A program made the position numbers and the translations under genes. This document shows, in pieces, positions 12,880 to 25,208 of a DNA stretch of 64,000 bases. Within the stretch, counting starts at the first letter, position 1; every line of letters begins with the position of its first letter. The DNA is taken from assembly GCA_038501195.1 (NCBI GenBank), contig JBBPUQ010000002.1:682001-746000 (forward strand), written 5' to 3'. The notes below the pieces were generated by a model, which made no database searches, was not told the origin of the DNA, and was given only the letters and a program-made list of their open reading frames with translations. This DNA comes from Nemania diffusa (lineage: Eukaryota; Ascomycota; Sordariomycetes; Xylariales; Xylariaceae).

Positions 12880-15800
12880 GCTATTTTTTTAAATTTATAA
12901 GTATATTTTTAAAATCGCTTAATTGTTATATGTTTAATTAACTAATAAAATAGTTGGTTTTTTTTATTTTTTTTTTTTTTTTTTACTTTTATTTATTTAT
13001 AAGTTGCAATTTTCAAGCTTTTTTTTTATATAAACGAACTTAAAACTAATTTATAATTGTAAATATTGTTATTATTACTAGTGTATATTTTATAAAACTT
13101 TTAAATTAGTTGTAAAAGTTTTTATATTAATTAAAACTTTAAACAATATTGTTTTGCTATAACGTTTTAATATAATAAATAATTTTTTAGTTTTGTGTTA
13201 TAAAGTACTAGTTATATATTAATACTTTTAAAAAGCAGTTTTATTTTTTTCTATTATTACTTTTAGCTTGTTTTTAAGATCTTTTTTTTTTGGTTTTTTT
13301 TTTGAAAAAAAAAAAAGAAAAAAAAAAAGCACATTTAAGCGCTTTTTTTTTTTTTTGCTTTTAGTTTTAGCTAATAGTTGTTAAAATTTTTTACGCTATT
13401 ATTACAAGTGCTATTATTTATTTTACTGTTTGCACTTTTTACACTTTTGCTACTGTTGCTAATAATAATAACAACGATTTTTTTGCTTTTTTTTTTTTAG
13501 TTTAATACTTTAAGCTTTATAGTTTGTTAAATGTTTGTTTATATTTGCGTTTTAATAAGCGTTGTTGTTTATGCTTCGCTTAAAAAAAAAAACATATAGT
13601 TTTTTACTGTTGCTGTATAAGCACTGTTTTTACTAAATATAAAAATAATATATGCTTTAATATAACTAGCTATAGCTAGCGTTATTATAAATACTTTTTA
13701 AAGTATATATATATATTTATATAAGTTTTTTTTATACTTTTTATATATGTTTAAAGTATTATATTAACAAATGTAAATATAGCTTAAATTATATAGTATT
13801 ATTTATTTGCTATTTAATAGCAGCTATTTAATTTAAAACTTTTTAAGCTGTAAATTTTACTTTAGTATTTTTTAAAATCGTTATAGCGATTTTTAGCTAA
13901 TAGTTTTTATATAAAAACTTTTTTGTTTCTGCAATATTTTTTAAGTTGCTTTTAAAATAAACGAAAAAAAGTTTGTTGCTACTATTTCTTTGTTGTTTAT
14001 ATTTATGCTTGCTTTTTGCACTTTTAGCTAAATCGCTTATATATTTAAGCTTTTGTTTACTTTTTACATTCTAACTACTTTTTTTAGCTGTTTTACTTTT
14101 TCTTTTCTTAGTGCTGCTAATGCTCCTACTACTAACAACTTTTTCGCTTATATAATCAGTGCTACTAATATTTTATTATATAGTTATACTATATATTTCT
14201 ATACTTTTTTTTTTTTGTATTTTATATGTTTTTTTCAAAACTTTTAATAAATAAGAATTAGTATTTTTAATATTTAGCAAACTTAAAAAATAAAGTAATA
14301 AAAGTAATAAATAAAAATTAATATAATTTATTTTAATTTTGCTTTTTTTTTTTACTTTTAGTTGTTTTAATTATTACAAATTAATAAATAATTAAAAAGT
14401 TTTTTTTGTTTATTTTTTAAATTTATATTACAAATATAACTTATATTTTTAAAGTTAATAAAAGTTTAAAAATGTTTAAACTGAGTTTATAACAAATTTT
14501 TAATTAATTTATTAGCAAATATTTAGCTAATAAAAAAATATATTATTTTGAAGTTTTTTTTAAAGTATTTTTAATATAACTATATATTTTATATATTTAT
14601 ATATTTGAACTTAGTATTTATTTTTTTATTTTCGTTTATTACTAATTTAATTGTTTATATATTGTTTAAATAAATTATTTATATTTTATTTAACTTTAAA
14701 ATAAAATTATAAAACAGCTTTTTAAAAGCTATTGTTTTTTTTGTAATAAGTTCAATTATATTTACTTTTATTTTTGTAATAAAAATAAATATAATGTTTT
14801 AACAAATAGCTTTTTATAAAATTATATTTTTGAATAGTAATATAATATATTTATATAAAAAATAATAAATTTTATAATTGTTTATAAATAAAGCATTTTT
14901 TGTTATTAAAAAAGTTTAAACTTTGTAGTTTTATACTTTATATGTGATTTTTAAAAAATATGTTATATATAAATATTAGATTATTTAGCAAGTAGTTTTA
15001 TAATATATAAAGTTAAAATTAGTTAAAAATTTTAAAAGTTATATTACTATATATATAATATTTAGTTTTAAAAGTACTGCTATATATAAAATTGATTTAA
15101 TTAGTTTTTAATATAGCTTGATTTTTGTTTTTGTTGTATTTTTTAAATACTTTTTAAACTTTTTTGTTAAAAGTAACGTTATAAAAATCCAACTCTAGTT
15201 GTTAAGTTTATAGCATATTACAATTTTGTTAATATATTTGTTGTATATTAATATAATTATTTTTTAAAAACAATTTTAAATTACTTTAATTTTTAAAAAC
15301 TAAGTAATATTACTTTAATTTTTAAGTTTATAAGCTTTTTTAATATTTAAAATGATTTTTTCTGCTTTTTTTTTATAAGTTTTATAATATAAAACTAAAA
15401 AGTTGTTTATATAAAATATAATAAATATTATATGCTTTAAAATATAAAACAAACAAAGCTTTTTTTTTGAAACTACTATTTTATTAGTTTTAAATATTTT
15501 AACAAACTTTTTATATTATAACAGTAAAAAGTTTTTTAAACTATATAACGTTTTATTAAGTTTATTAATTAAGTTGTTTTAACTAAAGCTTTTTAAAAGT
15601 AACATGTTTATAAAAGCTTTACTAGTTTTTAACATATTAAAAAACGCTTTAATTATATTAAACTGTTTAATTTTAAAATTAAATATTGCTGCTAATATTA
15701 TTATAAGCTTAAATGTTTTAACTATAAATATAGCTATATAAATTAACTAAAGTATATTTTTTTTTTAAAAGTTATTTTTAATAATTAAGTGTATTTTATA

Positions 15801-17885
15801 TATATTTAAGAACTTATTTTTATTAAATTTATATATAAACATTTATTTCAGTAAAAATAAATTATTTTTTATATTTTATATAGAAATAATTTTAAATGTT
15901 TTATTGTTTTTTAACTACTTATATTTATTATAAATATTAGTTTTAAATAGTTTATTAATTAAATATTTAAAAAAGTTTTTTTAGCTTTTAAATAATAGTT
16001 TTAAAAAATTGTTTTTATAAATACGAAGTTTTTAAAGTGTTATATTTAAACGTGCAGCTTTTTTTTAATTTACTGCTGCTGCAAATATTATATATAATAT
16101 TTTATATTCTTGGTTTTTTTAATATAAAGTTTTTAGCTAATTAAGTATAAAAGTTTTTAAAAAAAATTGCTAAAAGTTATTTTTTAAAAAGTATATTTTG
16201 TTTTTTTTGTAAAATATAGTTATAAAAATTATATAATTTTTACTATTATTTTTTAATTTTTTAAGTGCTATTTTTTAAATATATTTACTTATATATAAAG
16301 CTAGTAAGTTTATTTTATATATATATTTATATTTTATTTAAAGCAGTTTATTTAATATTTTAAATATAGTTTAGTATTTATATTGTTGTAAGTTTTTACT
16401 TAATTTGTTTTTAACATTTTATATATTGATTTAAAAAGTTTAAAATATTTTGTTTTTTAAAAATACTGTTATTTTATTTTGAATTATTTTTTTAAGCTTT
16501 GCTTTTATGCTGTTTTATTGCTTTTTAAGTTTAAATGTTTGTTAAAAAATTAAAAGTTTTTATAGCTAAAATATATAGCTTTTATTAAACTTTTTAGCTA
16601 GCTTTATTATAGCTATATTTACTTTTAAATTTTGCTTTTTTAAATAAATGTTAAAAAGCTTATTAGTAAATTAAGTGCTATTATTATAGCTATTTAAAAT
16701 ATTTTTGTTTATTTTTTGATTTGTTGTTGCTATAAACTTTTATATATTTTAGATTTTTAAAATTGTAGTATTTTCGAGTTTATTTAGCTTAATTTTGTTT
16801 ATTTATATTTTTGAAATTTTAATTTTAAAGCACTTTTGTTTTTTGTTATAAAAAATTTTTTTATTAAATTTAACATTTTTTGTTAAAATTACTTTTTGCA
16901 AATAAAAAATTTAAATTTTATATAAGTTATTTGTTATATATTTTACTAAATATTTAATATATACTTTTAGTTTTGTTTTAAAAGCTTAGTAATTATAACT
17001 AGCTTTTTTTTTTTTGTTTAAAAAATAAGTTTTATATTTATATATAAAAATTTAATTTTAGTTTAGCTTAAAATCAGTTTTTAACTTTTTTTTTATTTTA
17101 AACGTATATTACTTAAAATATTAATTAAATTATAATTTAAGCACTTTATAAAATATATAAAAATTGTTTTTTTTTAAAAAATTGATATTATATAGCTAAG
17201 TTATTACTTAAATTGTTTTTAGTTAAAAAAAGCTTAAAAGTTTAGCTTTTAAAAGCATTTTAATTAATTTTTTAATTATTTTTTTGTTTGCTTTTTCGCT
17301 GTTTTTTACTAGTTTTTTAGTATAACTTAATAAAAGTTTTAAATCGATTTTTTTTTTTTTAGTTTAAAGTTTATAGTATATAGTTTTTTAAATAACAATA
17401 ACTGCTTTTTCGTTATTGCTTTTAAGCTTTATTATAAAAAGCTTAAATTATTATATTATTTAACACTTGAACTTTTTTATTTATTTAAATATAAAGTTTT
17501 GTTTTTTATTTTTAAAAAAGTAGAACTAAATCGTACTGCTAAATTTATTTTTAAGTACTAGTATTTACTACGATTTGTTAAACTTTTTTAAATAATTAAA
17601 TAGATTTTAAAAAATTTTATAAAAAAATCTTGCTAACACTTTTTTAAAAGTCTATTTTAAGATTTTTTATAAAATATATAACTTTATATAATTTTTATAT
17701 TTAAATTGTAAAATTTTATTAATTTTTATATTTTTTATATTATATATTAGCGTTTTAAACAGCTTAAATTCTAAATATTTTAACTTTAAATGCTATAAAT
17801 GTTTAAAGTTTTTTTTTAATTTTAAAAAGTTTTTAAAAAATCGATATAGAAAAACTTGTTTTATTTACGTTGAAATTGTTAAAAG
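12020..17885 (+). repeat. RIP-degraded element, right copy
   Basis: This is the plus-strand partner of 4440-8740. It keeps more C and G than the left copy, so it is less mutated. Examples are the short frame at 14053-14247, which aligns with the mirrored frame at 6518-6703, and the segment 12025-12420, which also aligns with the third copy at 19795-20200. About 1.5 kb at 14361-15875 has no counterpart in the left copy and looks inserted. No domain can be recognised in any frame. Confidence 0.72.
14361..15875. mobile_element. Insertion nested in the right element copy
   Basis: Alignment with the left copy breaks at about 14361, after a T-run that follows TTTTGC, and resumes at about 15876 with AGAAATAATTTTAAA. 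The intervening 1.5 kb is absent from the left copy, so either it inserted here or the left copy was deleted. It is AT-rich and mutated like its host, so the insertion came before or during mutation. No terminal repeats or coding frame can be seen. Confidence 0.5.
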
Positions 17886-19794
17886 CTCTGTTATATTTAC
17901 AAAAATTTTTATCGAAATATATACTGTATTTATTACAAAAAATCGATTTAAATAAATAAAAAATAAATTATATTAAAAAAATATTAAGTTATAATGTTTT
18001 AAAAGCTTAGCAACTATATCGTTTTTTTTAAGCTTGCTAAATTTTAATATATAATTTAATTTATAATATTATATTTTTATTTTTTAAAAACAAGCTTTAA
18101 AAATTAAGTTTATATAAAATTTTTTTATAAACGTTACTTTAATAAATATTAAATTAACTAATTTTTTTTTATTTTTTTTTAAAAGTATATTTTTTATAAT
18201 TTAAGTTTTTGTTTCTAAAATTAAAAATTAAAAAGTGCTAGTATTTACTATTGCTTTTTTTTTAGCAATTTTAAAAGATCTTTTTTTTAAAAGCGATTTA
18301 TTATTTATAAAGTAAAAAGTACTACAGTTGTTTAATAATATACTATTAAATAAAAAGTATAATTTTTAAACCTTAGTTATATAAATGTTTAAAATTAAAT
18401 ACAATTTTAAAAAAAATGAGTTAATTATTATATATACTATATTGTTATTATGCTAAGTTTTTTTGTTGTTTAATCTTTTTTTTTTAAAAGTAGTTTTTTT
18501 TACTTTTTATTTACTTTTTTTGATTTTTTTTTAAAAATCGTTTTATTAAATATACTTTTATTGCTTTTTAATTTTTTTTATTTTTTTTGTAAAAAGTATT
18601 TTTTTTAATGCTTTTTTTGTAAATTTTATAATTGTATATTAAAAAAGTTTATATATTTTAAAGCGCTAGAAATAAATATGTTTTATTTAGTGTTTGTAAA
18701 AATACTAGAAGTTTTTAAGCCGCTTTTTATGTTTTTTTTTTTTAAGCTGTTTTTAAGTTTTGTTGTTTAAAATATAATAAATTCTTAAAGCGTTTTAAGA
18801 AACTTTCAATTTGTTTTTATAAATGAGCTTTTTAAAAATTTGTTTTAGTTAATTCAATATAAGTATTTTGTAAAAAAGCTCGTTTTAAAATAAAGTAGAA
18901 AACTGTTTAATAGCTTATTTAAAAGCAATATATTTGTTTATAGCTTTAAAAAATTTTTTAGTTACAAATACTTTTATTATATTAAATATTTAGTATATTT
19001 TTGTTTTTTTGTAAATAATTGTTTAGTTTTTGTGTTAGTAAATAAAGTTTATATGTTATAAAGCTTAGTTTAAAACTGTTTAATATTTAGCTAGCAAAAT
19101 ATTTATAACAGCTAATTTTATAAAAGCTAAACTGTTTTTTAAATATTTAATTACTAATTTAATATTAAAATTGTTTTTGTTGAATATTTATATTAATATT
19201 ATTTTTAAACGTTTAAAATTAACTAAACTTAAAATTTAATTATATAAGTTAATATATCAAGTAATATTAACTATATATTTTAATATTTTATTAAAATAAG
19301 TTTTAATAAGCTTTTTAAATTTTGTGTTAATTTTAACTGCTACTAGTTATATTTTTTTAAAAATTAGCTATAGAGCGCTTTTTTTAAAGTTATTATTTTT
19401 TAAAACATTTTATTTGTTAAAATTTTTTTAGTACTAGTTAGCTCAATTTTATAAAATAGCTAGTTTAATACTTTTATTAATAAAGAGCTTTAGTTTAGTT
19501 TTAATTTTAAATGTAAATATAGTACTGTTTAAATTTATATAATTTTAAATGTTTTATATTATAACTTAAAGCTTGAGTTTGTTGTATTATTTTAGTTAGT
19601 TGTAGCTAATTTTTAAAAGCATTTTAATATTTTTTTTAATTTTTTTAAAAAATATAATAAAAACAAAAAAAATAGTATATTAAAAGCAAGTAGTAATTTG
19701 TAAAATAATGCAGAAAAAGAATAAAATGAAAATACTTACAATAATAAAAGTTAGAATTATTTATTAAAAAAATACCGGTTTAATAAATAAACCG
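17886..19794. repeat. AT-rich mutated DNA, no feature seen
   Basis: Same composition as the flanking element copies, with slightly more C and G. No open frame, no clear match elsewhere in the window, and no hairpin of note. Confidence 0.5.
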
Positions 19795-20200
19795 GGTTTA
19801 TAATTGTTATGTATAAAAGTACGATCGAGCTTAATAAATAGAATTGAACTAGTATAATTAAAACAATCTTGAAAAATATATTGAAGTAAAACTTGCTAAA
19901 TATTCTAGTTATTTTAGCTTTTTGATTTTTAAGCTTTATATATATATATATGCTTTTAGTAAATATTAAAATCGGGCTTGATGCTTTGTTCCCGAGCTTC
20001 GATTTTATAATCGCTTTTGCTCGCCCGCAATAGTAAGCACCCGCAATAAGTAGTAATTTTAACAAGTAATATTGTAAGCAGTAGAAAAGCTTTTATAAAA
20101 GCCTTTTTTTAGGCTTTTTATTAAGTAAGCTCACTTAAGTAAATCTTATAACCTGACCTTTTGGGCTTGCTTTACTAAACCCACTTATACTGTTACATAA
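19795..20200 (+). repeat. Third, least mutated, partial copy of the element
   Basis: This aligns in direct orientation with 12025-12420 and inverted with about 8350-8740. It keeps bases that are lost in the others. For example CCCGAGCTTCG here reads TTTAAGCTTTG in the right copy, and GTAAGCAGTAG reads ATAAATAGTAA. Nearly every difference is C-to-T or G-to-A. A 102-codon minus-strand frame (19757-20065) is open but resembles no protein I know. Of the three copies this one is closest to the original sequence. Confidence 0.7.
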
Positions 20201-20880
20201 AAATTATAAGCAGTAAAAATATTTTATTATTAGTTAAAATATATTTAAAAATAATAATTTATTTATTTTAATCAATATTTTTTTTGAAAATTTTTTTAAT
20301 AATTTTATTAGTTATAACTTAATAATTAAAGCTAACGTTTTAATTAATTTTAATTTTGTTAATATTATAATAGTATTTTTTAAAAATATTAACTAGTTTT
20401 AAAGCTTTTAATTAATTAAAAAAAAAAAAAATATTAGCTATTATTGTTTTATTAATTTTATTATAATTAATTATATTAATTTTAAAAATTTTTACAAAGT
20501 TGTTTTAAGCTAAAAATTTAATATATTAGCTAAATTTTAAACGTTGTAAAAAATTCAAACTATTAAAAACTTATTAAACTATAGCTTTAAATTTAAAAAA
20601 ATTTAATATATAGTTTAACTTAATTTAATTAATTGTTTAAACAGCTAATTTAGTTTTAAAAAATAAAAATAAAACTTATAAGTTTTTATTAAGCTATTTT
20701 CTAATAAAAACACTAGCAAAACAACGCTATATATAAAATTGTAAAACTTTTTACTTTTTTAAAACTGTATAAACTAACATTTTTAACTTAATATTATAAA
20801 TTGCTGCATATATAGCGATTTCTTGCTTTATAGCTAGCATCAATAAATAAAAAAGAAAAAAAAGATTGAAATAAATATAA
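20201..20880. repeat. End of the AT-rich block
   Basis: AT-rich, with no frame of note. Composition rises sharply after about 20890, which I take as the right boundary of the heavily mutated block. Confidence 0.55.
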
Positions 20881-20950
20881 AAAAAAAATGATTGATAAAA
20901 AATTGAGAAAGCAATTAAGAAGTGTTGAAGAGAGATTATATAGGCGTTTT

Positions 20951-21004
20951 GAGGTGGTTGGGGTGGCCCGTGAGAGGGTGGCCCATGAGGGGGGTGGTTA
21001 TCTT
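20951..21004 (-). repeat. Copy of the GGTGGTTAT dispersed repeat end
   Basis: The reverse complement matches 10325-10378. The plus strand reads a GGTGGCCC block, a second GGTGGCCC block, then GAGGGGGGTGGTTATCTTA. It lies just at the edge of the AT-rich block. A short frame over it (20888-21145) has no recognisable product. Confidence 0.55.
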
Positions 21005-21331
21005 ACCTCGTATCAAAAACCCTCTGACAGTCACAGTACTAAACTCAAGGAGGTCAACACTACAGCACGGGCCCTAGCCCAGTCTATATTAGCTAACAGG
21101 ACGGGCTTTGCAGGTCTAGATAGAACTGTCCTCACTATGCAATAACAATAAGTCAACTCTAGCCTCATCAACAGTCTGAACTGCGACAGACAAGGAAACT
21201 GATGAACTATAATGTCGGGAATATTTCCTCTCCATCTAACTTACCTTTCGCTACTCCTTATATCGGTTGTTATGCTATCTATTATCATATATTTAGTAGC
21301 GGTATTATATGTGTTGGCTGGCACCATGGCT

Positions 21332-21525
21332 GCATATTTTTTCAGCGGCGTTTTAAAAACCAACTGAAAATATCGAGCGAAAAAAAAGAATATTGAAATC
21401 TTGATATATAATATTATATGTTGAAACTTTTTTAAGCTATAGCTTAAGCTAATAGGCTCTGTGGTAAGCTTTGTAACAATTAAGGCGGCAATAATACTAC
21501 TAACCCCTTTATTAAATCCCAGACC
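21332..21525 (-). pseudogene. RIP-mutated C-terminal scrap of an MFS transporter
   Basis: On the minus strand this encodes the equivalent of about the last 60 residues of the intact transporter at 35110-36444. Compare TKLTTEPISLSYSLKKFQ here with AGLTTEPIGLGYGLGKFQ there. At DNA level the two align over about 190 bases, and nearly all differences are C-to-T or G-to-A in the scrap. Its stop codon is lost and the match ends abruptly at about 21525, so at least 1.1 kb of the gene is missing. It is a dead paralogue that was mutated while the other copy stayed functional. Confidence 0.8.
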
Positions 21526-21684
21526 GGATAACCGCATTTGTAACTTAATAATAAAAAGTCGGGATATAAACGCATAGCTAGTATCAGATAGAAGAACCAT
21601 GATTTCTCAAAGTGCTGCGGAACCATTTTGGTGACGCAATTAGTAGGTTGGTACTCTATAGGCACAAGCTGTCCGGGGTGTTCC

Positions 21685-21790
21685 GTTGATTCCGGTTTCT
21701 ACGAAGGTCCTACCGGCTCTACTTCTTCTAAATATCTAGATACTTTTCCGTTGTAGTCGCCGGTGCTCTGTCTGGCGCTTTGCTATCGGC
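21685..21790 (+). repeat. Segment similar to the upstream region of the gene at 37217
   Basis: TTCCGGTTTCTACG near 21690 and GCCGGTGCTCTGTCTGG near 21762 resemble TTCCGATTTCTACC near 36982 and ACCGGTGCTCCGCTTG near 37022, with similar spacing and orientation. In both places an MFS sequence on the minus strand lies to the left and a plus-strand reading frame to the right. I read it as part of one diverged segmental duplication. The similarity is short and judged by eye. Confidence 0.4.
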
Positions 21791-21868
21791 GCTTTCTTAC
21801 TATGAGCGCGTGGTCCTATCTAGTCCATTGCCACATTTCTGACAAATCGATTTTAGTTCTCTAAAATC

Positions 21869-22902
21869 ATGGCTTGTTCATCATCTCTAAGATATAACAA
21901 TACGGGCCAAAATGTAAATGGCGAACACGATATAGGTATTAAAGTGAAAGGAAATACTGGTAAGCAGCTTAATTCAGAAGTTCTGGCACAGGATACTTAT
22001 GATACATTAGCAATGGGGGAAAATAAATGCAAACGTCTTCTGCATGCAGCAGACCGCATGTCTCTCCCTGTTTCACGCCTTAAGTCGTAATGAGCATACC
22101 ATGTGCAGGCGATCAAATTCCCGACGAGACAAAGTTCTACTTTTAGTAAATGTTGCGGTCTGGTTCGTTTGTATGTAGTCTTGGGGGGTGTTCTTGTGAC
22201 AGTGGGGAAACGGCGCGATGGCGGCGTCTATACTTACACACGCTTTTGGCATAAAGGCGATGGCAAGGGGAGTCCTTTAGAAGTTGGCGAGGGGGTTTGA
22301 CGCCGTGTTCAATTGCGTAGCTCACTTCAGGGCACTCGAAAACAAAAGGGGCTATGATATAGGCAAGCAATTGCCAGCGCACCTTTACAGCCGTGGGGCT
22401 CAAAAACGGTTACTAGATCACTGGATGTCTCCAGGACCTAGTACTTATACACTTGATGGCGAGAGGTACTATTTTGATGCTGGATTGACGGACTGCGAAT
22501 GGGCAGCCTACCTATGTGTCCGCATCCCAAACGCTGTTGTTGCGCGTGTATCCTAAGATCGCACAGCCAAGGCGGATCGTATCCTGTGCGAACTCATAAG
22601 TTCCCTTATATACAATTTCGCTGTGCTTGTTCCGGATAAATTCGACAAGGTGGATAGCCTAAGTAAAGGGAATTTTGAGGCACTGGGGCAAGGCAGAGCC
22701 AAAGGCATTGAGGCAGGGCTTAGAAGTGCCAAGTGAGAACTTCTTGTATGTTGTGGATGGGCTGAACCTAGCGCAGAATGAAAACATAGCTGCAGATGTG
22801 AAGAAGTTGTCGGCCGTGCTAGAGTGTGTATTGGTATGCTATAATGGGCACCTACTTTACACCGTGAGGAAGCCAAGGGAAAGGGGCAATGAAATTTCTT
22901 GA
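21869..22902 (+). pseudogene. Broken plus-strand coding region, family unknown
   Basis: Protein-like frames follow one another with interruptions: 73 codons at 21869-22090, then an open frame from 22284 that meets a stop at 22554. It continues in the same frame as DRTAKADRILCELISSLIYN through to a stop near 22737. After that the protein-like sequence shifts frame (YVVDGLNLAQNENIAADVKK, stop at about 22902). Some breaks might be introns, but I found no set of splice sites that joins all parts. I do not recognise the family. A decayed gene is the best reading; a real multi-exon gene remains possible. Confidence 0.4.
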
Positions 22903-22989
22903 TTATAATAGATTGTGGTGACCTGCTGCCTAAACTTCCATGAACTCAATTGATCGTCTCACTGCCCCAAGTACAACTTTGACTATACC

Positions 22990-23755
22990 CTACTCTGATA
23001 ACTCGCCCAGCTTCCCTGTCCAGGCCATCATATCAACCATATTTCTGACTCCTTTCTTCTTCCACCCCTTGTCATCTATGAAACGGACGGTCGCATAGTC
23101 TATCTCCCGGCCAGCATCGCCTACCCGGAAAACTGCACACCGACCTAATATTTCTGTGCCCTGCAGATAACAAGTCTTTTCGCCGCCCAAGCGCTGACTT
23201 CTAGACAGCCGTCATGACTATACCACTGCATGTCCTGAGATTATAATGACACTGAGAGGGGTTATCAGCTTCTTCCCGCCTGAGTCGAGAGTGTCTTCGT
23301 ATTTAGTCAAGTAAAGGCTCCAAGATTGAGCCCAGCCGATTGCCCATGTTACACTTACCTCTCGGCTTCACCCTATGGAAAATCCCCGCCACGTTGTCGG
23401 GCATATCAAGTTTGCCTTTCAACAGTCCAATATGCTCGTATCCAGTGCGGCAAGAGAAGCAGTGGCCTTTCGGGCGATGGTTCACGAACTCGATGCCATC
23501 TCGTGACAACCATACTTAGTGCAGACAGGCGTGATGATTCTAATGATGTCGCTGACTTCGTCCCAGTAGCTTTCCATTGTCTCCGAATAGTCGATAAGTA
23601 AGACGGTATTGATGTACGCTAGAGTTGTATACGGATCATCCTCTTTCGCGATGAGATCTATGCATAAAACCTCATTGAGGGTTATTAAACATGTTATTAA
23701 TCGGTTGTCATGTTTAGTTTGTCCTAAATGATTTTCGTGGCAGACTGTTTCGGCG
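22990..23755 (-). pseudogene. Frameshifted von Willebrand A domain gene
   Basis: Minus-strand translation gives the parts of a fungal vWA protein in the right order but in several frames. First comes DDPYTTLAYINTVLLIDYSE with a MESYWDEVSDIIR helix (about 23560-23650). After a frameshift near 23510 follow DGIEFVNHRPKGH and VKPRGKCNMGNRLGSILEPL (down to 23310). After another shift come KYEDTLDSGGKKLITPLSVI and stop codons, and finally RCAVFRVGDAGR and GVRNMVDMMAW, ending at 22990. The metal site motif DxSxS is degraded to DYSET. Known family members are one continuous domain, so this is a pseudogene. The intact vWA domain at 33.3-34.1 kb belongs to a different subfamily. Confidence 0.7.
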
Positions 23756-24876
23756 AGCAGGGGAACTCGATTGGTTCCTACTTCGGTGCGGTGTGTTTGA
23801 GAGCGGGACTATTCCGCAAAACCTCAGAGTTGGTGTAAAACTAGGGCTGTGAATGCAGCGATACATGTGGAAGGATGCAGGTGAGAATTATGCACCCTGC
23901 AAGGTTAGGCTCGGGATTTCCATGTGAGCATGGCGATTACGCCCCTAGATATAACGGTTTTTGGGGTACAAGCCCGAGCCTGCCTTAAGTAGAATTTCCT
24001 CATCCCTGCCCCGAACTTCCAAGCCTGATCTCGAGATAAAGTCAGAGACTAAGCGGCAAGGTTAATAAGCGCCCTGGGTTCACAGCGCGGCAAATTCAAG
24101 AGCGGTATGAGGCGACGCGACTGCCGAAATGCCTATTTAGCTGACTTTAAGATTCACGGCCTGAGTGGCCGAGAGTCGTACCGTATAATGGGCGAGATGG
24201 CGTTAAGTACGTGGGACGATCCTAAACTGGGCCGCCTTGCAGCTATCATCGTGGTCCATGTCAGGATGACTTAGCCCTGGGCTGCTGCAGGCTGCCAAAA
24301 TGTGCTTGGGGAGTAGTCTTGATGGCCTCAAGGGACAGCGACGCAAAAGGGGTGCGCCAGACGCCACGTCAGACCTGCTTCCAGTGGCAAGCGTGTACAA
24401 GTAAATACTATGTTAGCTAAACCCAAATTATTATCTTAAACCAATTAACCCATGCTCCGTCGTCTTGAATAACTTCGGCACTTCAAGTCATGAATGATTG
24501 TTGCCGTGGCGGTCTAGCATTGCTGGGGCATGCAGCGTTGGTTGGGTTACTTTGAATGAGGATCAGAGAAGCAAGTGGCGTGAGAGCGAACAGTAGGAGA
24601 CATGGTATTTGATGGATCCTCCAATAGTCGCTGACCGCGCCTATGTAGCCAGTTCCTTATTTGAAATGAGGCTCAACAAGATCCGTGGCGCGGTGCCGAA
24701 GAGTACTGTGGGTTTTTCATTTTAAAAAGACCATCACATTCAAGGCATTGAAGCAATGGAATCACATCGTATTTAGGCAATCAGTCCTCAGCCCATGCTA
24801 TTAGTACATGGAAGCCAGTAGATCAGATTTCGCCAGCCCCCAGTACAAGCTCCGCCTTGATTGTTGATCCAACGCA
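23756..24876. other. Intergenic, nothing recognised
   Basis: Composition is normal, but no frame longer than about 65 codons looks protein-like on either strand. No repeats or hairpins of note. It probably belongs to the same decayed region as its neighbours. Confidence 0.4.
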
Positions 24877-25208
24877 ATGCCGAGAGAGTATATATCCAGT
24901 TATCGACTACGGGAGGATGTACTGAGGGAGTACCTTCGAGAACAGTTTCCCGGTGAGGCGATTCAAATCGACGTAAGTATTTCAACTTACACATCACAGC
25001 CTGAGGCACGCACCCTCACAGTAGAATTTTTATTAATCAAGATAGATCGGGGACGCTACGTACAACGTTGAACTGTCTCGAGCTTTGTCACAGGTGGCGT
25101 CATCATATACATTTGCGTTATAGTCGATCGGTCATTCTAACAATTGGGCCACAGGCGCAACGTGATGCCATTGAACGACTCCGCGCAAGGAGACGTCGAA
25201 ACTCGTGA
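24877..25208 (+). pseudogene. Short coding fragment, REYISSYRLREDVLREYLRE type
   Basis: A 64-codon frame begins with ATG at 24877 and encodes REYISSYRLREDVLREYLRE followed by QFPGEAIQIDV, a helical, charged segment that looks like real protein. After its stop at 25071 a second protein-like piece, AQRDAIERLRARRRRNS, ends in TGA near 25205. Joined, they would make a small protein with an Arg-rich tail, as some small fungal hypothetical proteins have. No clean intron joins them, although GTAAGT occurs near 24973. It may be a small gene or a relic. I do not know the family. Confidence 0.35.

Noticed and set aside
19757..20065. 102-codon minus-strand frame with hydrophobic stretches
   Set aside because: It lies in the third copy of the degraded element. 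AT-rich DNA gives hydrophobic translations by default.
20888..21145. 85-codon plus-strand frame
   Set aside because: It overlaps the dispersed repeat end and has no recognisable family or splice context.
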